5,496 nucleotides of DNA from Bacteroidales bacterium (lineage in GTDB: Bacteria; Bacteroidota; Bacteroidia; Bacteroidales; DTU049): the NCBI GenBank assembly GCA_030017935.1, contig JASEGF010000150.1:1-5496 (forward strand), written 5' to 3'. The translations under genes and the position numbers were made by a program. The notes beneath the pieces are model-generated. The model saw only the letters and a program-made list of their open reading frames with translations. It did no database searches and was not told the DNA's origin. Each line of letters starts with the position of its first letter. Within the stretch, counting starts at the first letter, position 1. This document shows positions 1-5,013 of the stretch, piece after piece.

Positions 1-89
1 GTAGGATGTTGAATTTAGCAGCGTCAGACTGGGAGGCATGGTATGTATATATGAGATTAAAGTTAAAGCATAGGGAAAAGCTAACATAA
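1..89 (+). CDS. C-terminal end of an unidentified upstream protein (partial)
   Basis: The frame beginning at base 3 is open from the window edge to a TAA at 87-89 and gives 28 residues ending in ...LKLKHREKLT. The other two forward frames stop within the first dozen bases. The piece is rich in Trp, Tyr and basic residues (SDWEAWYVYMRLKLKH), and G+C is higher here than in the following spacer, which suits real coding sequence. The start lies outside the window. I do not recognise the family, and a tail this short gives no safe function. An internal ATG at 6-8 could in principle start a tiny peptide, but an end fragment of a longer gene is more likely. The next gene on this strand is the tRNA, 58 nt downstream. 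Confidence 0.45.
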   Translation, partial: RMLNLAASDWEAWYVYMRLKLKHREKLT

Positions 90-124
90 TTATCTATTCC
101 CCCTTCAATTTCACCTTTTTTTTG

Positions 125-132
125 TATTTTTG
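125..132 (+). promoter_or_regulatory. Candidate -7 element of the tRNA-Ala promoter
   Basis: TATTTTTG matches the Bacteroidota primary-sigma -7 consensus TAnnTTTG exactly. It lies 15 nt before the mature tRNA 5' end, so transcription would begin about 10 nt upstream of the tRNA and leave a short 5' leader for RNase P to remove. No good TTG or TTTG -33 box is present at the usual 17-23 nt distance; the region there is C-rich (99-103). The site sits in a T-rich run, so a chance match is possible. Confidence 0.35.
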
Positions 133-147
133 TAAAAATTTATACTA

Positions 148-221
<74 letters not shown>

Positions 222-241
222 TTCTTGTTAGTTCTCTATTT

Positions 242-276
242 TTTGCATTTTATATTTATAGATTTTCTTATCTTTG
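242..276 (+). promoter_or_regulatory. Promoter for the aminotransferase-deaminase unit
   Basis: TTTG at 242-245 and TATCTTTG at 269-276 match the Bacteroidota -33 (TTTG/TTG) and -7 (TAnnTTTG) consensus elements. The 23-nt spacer is at the upper end of the range I recall for Flavobacterium promoters. Transcription would start near 280, giving a leader of about 20 nt before the ATG at 302. This is the only candidate in the window with both boxes, and it supports the start at 302 over starts inside the tRNA. Confidence 0.55.
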
Positions 277-301
277 CTTAATAATATTTATTTTTATAAC
301 A

Positions 302-1480
302 ATGAGAGATGATTTTTTTCATTTTTTAGCTCAGACTAGTGATGAACCTTTAGCATTAGAATTTGTTTCAGCTGATGGCTGTTGGATGCAAGCTTTAGAT
401 GGTAAAAAATATCTTGATTTAATTTCTGGTATTTCTGTGTCTAATTTAGGGCATAATCCTTCATTTGTTGTTGACGCTGTCATATCGCAAGCTCAGTCTT
501 ATGATCATTTAAATGTCTATGGTGAATATATTATTTCGCCTCAGGTTAAGCTAGCAAGTAGTTTAGCTAATATTTTACCTAAAAATTTATCTAAAGTTTA
601 TTTAGTTAATAGTGGGGCTGAGGCAGTAGAAGGTGCTATGAAGTTATCTAAAAGGTACACAGGTAGGTATAAAATTATCGGTTTCAATAATGCTTATCAT
701 GGTTCTACTCAAGGTGCTTTATCTTTAATGGGTAATGAAGAGTGGAAGCGTCATTTTAGACCTCTTATACCTAATATTTTTCATATTGAGATGAATAATT
801 TTGATGATCTTTATATGATAGATAAATATACAGCAGCAGTTTTTATGGAACCTGTCATGGGTGAAGCTGGCATAATACCTGCAGATTATCAATTTATGAA
901 AGCTGTTAGGCAAAAATGTAGTGAAGTAGGTGCTCTTCTTGTTCTCGATGAAATTCAAACAGGTATGGGTCGTACTGGTACTATGTTCGCTTTTGAACAA
1001 TATGATATTGTGCCAGATATTCTTTTACTTGCTAAGGCTTTTGGAGGAGGATATCCTCTTGGTGCTTTTATTTCTTCTGAAGATATTATGTCATCTTTAT
1101 CTTACAATCCACCATTAGGACACATTACTACTTTTGGCGGACATCCAGTCAGTTGTGCAGCAGCATTGGCTTCTCTTAATTATCTTGTTGATTCTAAAAT
1201 ATATCTTGAAGTTCCTGAAAAAGAGAAATTTTTTATAGATAAACTCACTAATGCTATTCCCAATTTAAAGATTAGACATAAAGGTTTTTTAATTGGTATA
1301 GAATTGCAATCTTTTGATATTGTTAAAAAAGTTATTAAAGGTGCCATTAATGAAGGCGTTATAGTAGATTGGTATATGTTTTCGAGTCAAACTATTAGAG
1401 TTGCTCCTCCTTTAATTATTTCTTATGATGAGTTAGATTTTGCAGCTGATGTTTTAATTAGACAATTAAAAAATATATGA
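302..1480 (+). CDS. Class III PLP-dependent aminotransferase (acetylornithine/ornithine aminotransferase-like)
   Basis: Cytoplasmic fold-type I, class III aminotransferase of 392 residues, the usual length. Visible PLP-site motifs are NSGAEA (103-108, phosphate contact), YHGS (132-135, ring stacking), DEIQTG with D216 (pairs with the pyridine nitrogen), and AKAFGGG with K245, the Schiff-base lysine. The 29-residue D-to-K distance is the family spacing. HITTFGGHP follows, as in the ArgD/ornithine aminotransferase branch. Bacteroidota relatives are usually named only 'aspartate aminotransferase family protein', so the amino donor is uncertain; N-acetylornithine or ornithine with 2-oxoglutarate is plausible. 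The reading frame is open back to an ATG at 176, but that lies inside the tRNA and would add 42 spurious residues. The ATG at 302 begins MRDDFFHFLAQTSDEPLALE, which matches family N-termini. The gene overlaps the next one by four bases (ATGA). Confidence 0.9.
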   Translation: MRDDFFHFLAQTSDEPLALEFVSADGCWMQALDGKKYLDLISGISVSNLGHNPSFVVDAVISQAQSYDHLNVYGEYIISPQVKLASSLANILPKNLSKVYLVNSGAEAVEGAMKLSKRYTGRYKIIGFNNAYHGSTQGALSLMGNEEWKRHFRPLIPNIFHIEMNNFDDLYMIDKYTAAVFMEPVMGEAGIIPADYQFMKAVRQKCSEVGALLVLDEIQTGMGRTGTMFAFEQYDIVPDILLLAKAFGGGYPLGAFISSEDIMSSLSYNPPLGHITTFGGHPVSCAAALASLNYLVDSKIYLEVPEKEKFFIDKLTNAIPNLKIRHKGFLIGIELQSFDIVKKVIKGAINEGVIVDWYMFSSQTIRVAPPLIISYDELDFAADVLIRQLKNI

Positions 1481-1953
1481 ATATAAATGACGACATTTAC
1501 TTTTTAAAATTAGCAATTGAGTTAGCTAAAGAAAATGTAAAAAATGGTGGTGGTCCCTTTGGAGCAGTTATTGTTAAAGATGGCCAAATCATTGCTAAAG
1601 GTACTAATAGAGTTACTTCTCATAATGATCCTACAGCTCATGCAGAAATTGTAGCTATTAGACAAGCTTGTGAAAAATTGAATGATTTTCAATTAACTGA
1701 CTGTATTATCTATAGTAGTTGTGAACCTTGTCCTATGTGTTTAGGTGCTATTTATTGGGCTAGACCAAAAAAATTGGTTTTCGCTGCTAATAAATTTGAT
1801 GCTGCTAATGCAGGATTCGATGATTCTTTGATTTATGATGAAATCCAATTACCTTATAGTGATAGACATTTAGAAACTGTTAATTTAAGGATTGACGAAT
1901 CACTACAGCCATTCGAATTGTGGATGTCTGAGAGTAATAAAATAACTTATTAA
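1477..1953 (+). CDS. guaD: Guanine deaminase (CDA-fold nucleoside/base deaminase)
   Basis: Zinc enzyme of 158 residues that hydrolyses guanine to xanthine and ammonia in purine salvage and catabolism; cytoplasmic. The cytidine-deaminase-fold signature is complete: H55-A-E57 (zinc ligand and proton-shuttling Glu) and PCPMC with C85 and C88 (the other zinc ligands). From memory, the protein parallels Bacillus subtilis GuaD (156 aa) along its length: GGPFGAVIVKDG near 25-36, NDPTAHAE at 50-57, CEPCPMCLGAIYWAR at 82-96 and AGFDDS. It also ends in tyrosine; in B. subtilis GuaD the C-terminal tail with its tyrosine closes the active site of the partner subunit. These traits favour guanine deaminase over the tRNA editing enzyme TadA. 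The start ATG overlaps the aminotransferase stop, so the two genes are co-transcribed and probably translationally coupled. Activity on other bases or nucleosides cannot be excluded. Confidence 0.85.
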   Translation: MNINDDIYFLKLAIELAKENVKNGGGPFGAVIVKDGQIIAKGTNRVTSHNDPTAHAEIVAIRQACEKLNDFQLTDCIIYSSCEPCPMCLGAIYWARPKKLVFAANKFDAANAGFDDSLIYDEIQLPYSDRHLETVNLRIDESLQPFELWMSESNKITY

Positions 1954-1971
1954 ATTTCCGCCTACTATTTA

Positions 1972-1999
1972 CATAAAATCTATCTTATTTAATTTTATG
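1972..1999 (+). terminator. Weak AT-rich hairpin after guaD
   Basis: CATAAAAT (1972-1979) and ATTTTATG (1992-1999) form a perfect 8-bp inverted repeat around a 12-nt loop, 18 nt after the guaD stop. The stem has only one G:C pair and no clean T-tract follows, so it would be a weak terminator. It may instead be chance pairing in AT-rich DNA. Its position between two transcription units is the main argument for it. Confidence 0.2.
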
Positions 2000-2024
2000 C
2001 AATGATTTATTGAAAATTTATTCG

Positions 2025-2032
2025 TAAATTTG
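2025..2032 (+). promoter_or_regulatory. Candidate -7 element upstream of the sigma-54 activator gene
   Basis: TAAATTTG is an exact TAnnTTTG match 10 nt before the ATG at 2043. No TTG lies 17-23 nt upstream; the nearest (2010-2012) is only 12 nt away, so the -33 half is missing or weak. If the element is used, transcription would begin around 2036-2039, leaving a leader of only a few bases. No -24/-12 sigma-54 promoter (GG-N10-GC type) was seen, so there is no sign that the activator controls its own gene. Confidence 0.3.
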
Positions 2033-2042
2033 TAATTAAAAA

Positions 2043-3308
2043 ATGGACGAGCTATACTTGATAAAACAAAGATTTGGAATTATAGGTAATTCACCATTCC
2101 TAAATCATGCTATTGAGATTGCTGTGCAAGTAGCTCCTACTGACTTAACAGTTTTAATCATTGGTGAGAGTGGTACTGGTAAGGAATTCTTTCCTAAAAT
2201 TATACATTCATTTAGTGCTAGGAAACACGGAGCTTACATAGCTGTCAATTGTGGCGCTATACCTGAGGGCACTATTGATAGCGAACTCTTTGGTCACGAA
2301 AAAGGCTCTTTCACTGGTGCTATAGATGCTAGAAAAGGTTATTTCGAAGTAGCTAATGGAGGTACTATTTTCCTCGATGAGGTAGGTGATTTGCCACTTT
2401 CTACTCAAGTTCGCCTTTTACGTGTTTTAGAAACAGGTGAATTTATGCGTGTGGGTTCTAGTAAAGTTATGAAAACAGACGTTCGTGTAGTAGCTGCCAC
2501 TAATACTAACCTCCAAGATGCTATTGCTAAAGGTAAATTTCGTGAAGATCTCTTCTACCGTCTAAGTACTATTCCTATTTCTATTAGGCCTCTTAGAGAA
2601 AGAAAAGAAGATATTCCACTTTTATTCCAAAAGTTTTCTACTGATATTGCCGAAAAATATCATGTCCCACCTATTAAATTATCAGATGATGCTATGGATT
2701 TGTTAGTAAATTATAAATGGCCTGGCAATATTAGACAATTAAAAAATGTAGCTGAACAGATGACTATTATTGAAAAAGATAGAGAAATTAATGCTTCTAC
2801 ACTTCAAAAATATCTCCCCGAGGTTAAACCTAATCTTCCTGTCCTCTTCTCTGATTCATCTTCTGTTGATACTCTTAATGAAAGAGAGCTTATCTACAAA
2901 TATTTGATAGATATGCGTAGAGATATTAATGAAATTAAAAAAATAGTTTTTCAATTTATTTTAAGTAATAAAAATCCGGAAGAAGCATTATATACAGAAA
3001 ATAAAGAATCTTCACTACCACCTTTACCTATTAAATTTTCTGATCAACAAAGTTTTAATTCTATTCATGATGGTAAACCTACAATACCTAAAAATAAAAC
3101 TAATGATGATACTGATGTAGTATATGTATTAGAAAATGAAAAAAATAATGATCAAAAGGAAACACTTTCTTTACAGGAAAAAGAAAAAGAATTAATTATT
3201 AAAGCTATTCAAAGGCATAATGGTAAAAGAAAATTAGCTGCTGAAGAATTGGGAATAAGCGAGCGAACTCTTTATCGTAAAATCAAAGAATACAATCTAG
3301 ATGTATGA
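2043..3308 (+). CDS. Sigma-54-dependent transcriptional activator (AAA+ bEBP with Fis-type HTH, no sensor domain)
   Basis: Bacterial enhancer-binding protein of 421 residues that hydrolyses ATP to remodel RpoN-RNA polymerase at -24/-12 promoters. The AAA+ domain starts almost at once (RFGIIGNS, 10-17). Walker A is GESGTGKE (41-48), the sigma-54 contact loop is GSFTGA (88-93, a variant of GAFTGA keeping Phe and Thr), Walker B is FLDEVGD (110-116), and the arginine-finger region is FREDLFYRL (166-174). A polar linker of more than 100 residues follows, with a charged helical stretch near 279-300 (ERELIYKYLIDMRRD). The last 38 residues are a Fis-like HTH (GKRKLAAEELGISERTLYRK). There is no receiver, GAF or PAS domain, so control must come from partners, expression level or the linker. 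The Bacteroidota family usually lies directly before lptE, as here, with an ATGA overlap. Its target promoters are unknown. Confidence 0.9.
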   Translation: MDELYLIKQRFGIIGNSPFLNHAIEIAVQVAPTDLTVLIIGESGTGKEFFPKIIHSFSARKHGAYIAVNCGAIPEGTIDSELFGHEKGSFTGAIDARKGYFEVANGGTIFLDEVGDLPLSTQVRLLRVLETGEFMRVGSSKVMKTDVRVVAATNTNLQDAIAKGKFREDLFYRLSTIPISIRPLRERKEDIPLLFQKFSTDIAEKYHVPPIKLSDDAMDLLVNYKWPGNIRQLKNVAEQMTIIEKDREINASTLQKYLPEVKPNLPVLFSDSSSVDTLNERELIYKYLIDMRRDINEIKKIVFQFILSNKNPEEALYTENKESSLPPLPIKFSDQQSFNSIHDGKPTIPKNKTNDDTDVVYVLENEKNNDQKETLSLQEKEKELIIKAIQRHNGKRKLAAEELGISERTLYRKIKEYNLDV

Positions 3309-3808
3309 AATATAAAAGGTTAATATATTGTATTTTTAGCTTGATGATTTTTACTTCTTGCGTTAGATTTACTTTTTCTGGAGCTTCTATACCAGAAGGA
3401 GCTAAAACTTTTAGTGTGAATTATTTTGTAAATAATGCTTCGTTGGTAAATCCTAGTCTTAGTCAGCTTATCACTGATAAATTGAGAGAACGTATACAAT
3501 CTCAAACAAGCCTAATTATGGTTAATGATAATGCAGATCTCACTTTTGAAGGGGAGATTATAAATTATGTTGTGCAACCTACTGCTTTACAAGCAAATGA
3601 TGTGGCTTCTCTCAATCAATTAACTATAACTATTAATGTTAAATATTCTAATAAAATTGATGAAAAACAAAGTTTTTCACAACAATTTTCTCGCTATCAA
3701 CAGTTTAGTTCTACTGTTACTTTTTCTTCTGTGGAAAGCTCATTAACAGAACAAATTGTCGATGACCTCGTAGATGACATTTTTAATAGAGCATTTATAA
3801 ATTGGTAA
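3305..3808 (+). CDS. lptE: LPS assembly lipoprotein LptE
   Basis: Outer-membrane lipoprotein of 167 residues that plugs the LptD barrel and helps insert lipopolysaccharide or lipooligosaccharide into the outer leaflet. The N-terminus is a lipoprotein signal: basic MKYKR, a hydrophobic core, and a lipobox FTSC ending at Cys19, the predicted acylated residue. Nothing after Cys19 resembles the acidic surface-export signal of Bacteroidota lipoproteins (VRFTFS follows), so it should face the periplasm. The mature part parallels Bacteroidota LptE as I remember it: FSGASIPEGAKTFSV, NNASLVNPSLSQ, a region around DLTFEGEI, LTITINVKY, and SSVESSLTEQIVDDLVDDIFN near the end. Length is normal. It overlaps the activator gene by ATGA, so translation is probably coupled, and the TPR gene begins 3 nt after its stop. 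Confidence 0.88.
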   Translation: MKYKRLIYCIFSLMIFTSCVRFTFSGASIPEGAKTFSVNYFVNNASLVNPSLSQLITDKLRERIQSQTSLIMVNDNADLTFEGEIINYVVQPTALQANDVASLNQLTITINVKYSNKIDEKQSFSQQFSRYQQFSSTVTFSSVESSLTEQIVDDLVDDIFNRAFINW

Positions 3809-3811
3809 TAT

Positions 3812-4339
3812 ATGGACACGATTTCTATTATTAATAAAATTATTGAAGTAAAGCAAAATATAAATGATAACGATTTATATAAAAATTTTTCGTTTTCTTA
3901 TTTTGTAAATCTTTTTAATCTTTTATCCAAAAATATATCTGATCTAGATTATGAAAAAATCCTTTTCAAAACATTTATGTTATCGCCTAATAAGAGCTTA
4001 CTTTATTATATTTTAAAAGATTACTACAATGAAAATATAGATAAATCTTCAACCCAAACAAAAAAATATCATGAAATTATTGATAAATTTATTAAAGAAG
4101 AACCTAAAATAAACCTACCATCTAAAGAAGATTTACCAGATGACATTGACGACCTCACAGAGAATATTAAGTTAGATGACGAAGATTTCGTTAGTGAAAC
4201 TTTTGCATTTATTTTTACTAAACAAAAAAATTTCAGTAAAGCTATTGAAATTTATGATAAACTAAAATATCTCCATCCCGAAAAAATTAATTTTTATCAA
4301 GAAAAAATTAATGAACTTCTAAAATTGCAAAATAACTAA
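3812..4339 (+). CDS. Small TPR-like protein of the lptE operon, function unknown
   Basis: Highly charged protein of 175 residues with no signal peptide or membrane segment, so probably cytoplasmic. The C-terminal stretch from about 122 contains FVSETFAFIFTKQKNFSKAI followed by EIYDKLKYLHPEK. This fits a tetratricopeptide repeat (the K-x-A-I-E-I-Y and L-x-P-x-K pattern) and resembles the conserved end of a Bacteroidales protein family encoded directly after lptE. The N-terminal half (about 40-70) is helical and seems a diverged form of the repeat-like region seen in longer relatives. An acidic linker (DLPDDIDDLTENIKLDDED) joins the halves. It starts 3 nt after the lptE stop, so it is the third gene of the operon. 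A role in envelope assembly is guilt by association only. TPR units bind proteins, but no partner can be named. Confidence 0.75.
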   Translation: MDTISIINKIIEVKQNINDNDLYKNFSFSYFVNLFNLLSKNISDLDYEKILFKTFMLSPNKSLLYYILKDYYNENIDKSSTQTKKYHEIIDKFIKEEPKINLPSKEDLPDDIDDLTENIKLDDEDFVSETFAFIFTKQKNFSKAIEIYDKLKYLHPEKINFYQEKINELLKLQNN

Positions 4340-4434
4340 AATTGATTGTAATAATTGTTTAGAAGTGAAGAGGTTTCTTATATTAATGTACTCTCAAAAA
4401 ATTAAAATTAATACATTTGAAATTATTAATAAAA

Positions 4435-4461
4435 CGTTTTATTTAATAAATGTTTAAAACG
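4435..4461 (+). terminator. Possible terminator hairpin downstream of the lptE operon
   Basis: CGTTTT (4435-4440) pairs with AAAACG (4456-4461), and inside it ATTT (4441-4444) pairs with AAAT (4448-4451), leaving a 3-nt loop and a 4-nt bulge. It is the first GC-clamped hairpin after the TPR gene, about 95 nt beyond its stop. No T-tract follows, so termination is uncertain. The left arm is also part of the 10-bp palindrome AAAACGTTTT (4431-4440), so it could equally be a protein-binding site. Confidence 0.22.
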
Positions 4462-4727
4462 AATAATGATATATGAATTTAAATAAATAGTTATTAGTAC
4501 TTTTTAGAATATAGATTATAAGGGAAATTATTAAAAATTAAAATTTTTATAAAATATTTCTATTAAATATTCATTAATAATGATTTTAAGCATTTTAAAA
4601 ATATTAAAATAATATCATTAATTGTTTTAAACAAATATTAAATAATTCTGTAAATCATTTAATAACAGATAGATAAAAAATATTTTAAAAGTTTTCATAA
4701 ATTTACCCTTTGATTAATTAATGCGCT

Positions 4728-4774
4728 TTATAAAATGAGGTCCATCATTTCCCGAGCAGAGACCTTTTTTATAA
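4728..4774 (+). ncRNA. Candidate structured RNA, hairpin 1 (bulged 14-bp stem)
   Basis: AGGTC (4738-4742) pairs with GACCT (4761-4765). The stem continues outward through a G:T wobble and eight A:T pairs (4728-4735 with 4767-4774) if T4736 is bulged out. The 18-nt loop is CATCATTTCCCGAGCAGA. The T run at 4765-4770 directly after the GC core also gives it the shape of an intrinsic terminator. This is the spot in the desert with the most G+C, which in AT-rich genomes often marks structured RNA. No known RNA family is recognised. It could be a terminator, part of a small RNA, or a leader element for the gene at 5014. Confidence 0.35.
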
Positions 4775-4804
4775 CTTTTCTTTGTATGACTGACAAAGAA
4801 AAGT
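4774..4804 (+). ncRNA. Candidate structured RNA, hairpin 2 (perfect 12-bp stem)
   Basis: ACTTTTCTTTGT (4774-4785) and ACAAAGAAAAGT (4793-4804) are perfect reverse complements around the 7-nt loop ATGACTG. It follows hairpin 1 directly, sharing only A4774. There is no T-tract on either side in the right place, so it is not a classic intrinsic terminator. An inverted repeat this long and uninterrupted, containing three G/C pairs, stands out from the neighbouring AT-rich pairing. It could also be a dimeric protein-binding site in DNA. Confidence 0.4.
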
Positions 4805-4965
4805 GAATTAGATAAAAATTTTATTTAAAATCAATCATACTCGTAATTAATATTTTTATTACTGGTGCATTAACACTAATTATTTTTAATTAATTAATCT
4901 TCTAATTTTATAATTTAATTTATTAATATTACTCTCTCTTATAAATGCTTTAAGCTATCTGCATA

Positions 4966-4997
4966 TTTGCAATTAATTTATTAATTTTGCAATTAAT
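4966..4997 (+). repeat. 12-bp direct repeat TTTGCAATTAAT, 20-bp period
   Basis: TTTGCAATTAAT occurs at 4966-4977 and again at 4986-4997, start to start 20 bp, about two helical turns. The second copy begins inside the candidate -7 element of the next gene, and the right copy ends 16 nt before its ATG. Two same-facing sites on one side of the helix would suit a repressor or activator. A short duplication or chance in AT-rich DNA is also possible. Confidence 0.4.
4982..4989 (+). promoter_or_regulatory. Candidate -7 element for the DUF4340-like gene
   Basis: TAATTTTG is an exact TAnnTTTG match 24 nt before the ATG at 5014, so a start near 4994 would give a leader of about 20 nt. The -33 side is weak: CTG at 4959-4961 has a 20-nt spacer, while the better TTTG at 4966-4969 is only 12 nt away. 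If this is the only promoter, the hairpins at 4728-4804 lie upstream of the transcript rather than in its leader. Confidence 0.35.
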
Positions 4998-5013
4998 AAA
5001 ATCAAAAATATTT

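Larger units (their letters stand above)
4340..5013 (+). other. Extremely AT-rich non-coding stretch
   Basis: All forward frames are broken by frequent stops, and the only long reverse frame in the area mainly mirrors the gene starting at 5014. In the Bacteroidales order I remember, secG would come next, but nothing here resembles its two hydrophobic helices or glycine-rich loop. Contents that can be named are a CGTTTT/AAAACG hairpin (4435-4461), a pure-AT palindrome TAAAAATT-AA-AATTTTTA (4532-4549), two adjacent hairpins (4728-4804) in the part with the most G+C, and a 12-bp direct repeat next to the following gene (4966-4997). The rest (about 4340-4434, 4550-4700 and 4805-4960) shows nothing beyond AT-rich noise. 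Confidence 0.7.

Noticed and set aside
73..123. Possible terminator before the tRNA (GGGAA 73-77, TTCCC 97-101, then a T run)
   Set aside because: The stem is only 5 bp with a 19-nt loop, and the T run starts more than 10 nt after the stem, so it does not have terminator geometry.
725..1000. Reverse-strand open frame of 91 codons
   Set aside because: It lies wholly inside the aminotransferase gene, whose motifs are conserved in the + frame, and its translation has no recognisable family features.
930..1118. Forward open frame of 62 codons in another frame
   Set aside because: Shadow of the aminotransferase; low complexity and Leu-rich because of T-rich codons.
2208..2408. Reverse-strand open frame of 66 codons
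   Set aside because: Entirely within the AAA+ domain of the activator.
3320..3505. Reverse-strand open frame of 61 codons
   Set aside because: Entirely within lptE.
4532..4549. Pure-AT palindrome TAAAAATTAAAATTTTTA
   Set aside because: Inverted repeats made only of A and T are expected by chance in DNA this AT-rich, and nothing else marks the site.
4735..4766. Resemblance of GAGGTCC...GAGCAG to the SRP RNA (4.5S) tip
   Set aside because: The GGAA tetraloop and its closing pairs are absent, the flanking symmetric loop does not form, and the outer arm is short and nearly all A:T. The similarity is limited to a few bases.
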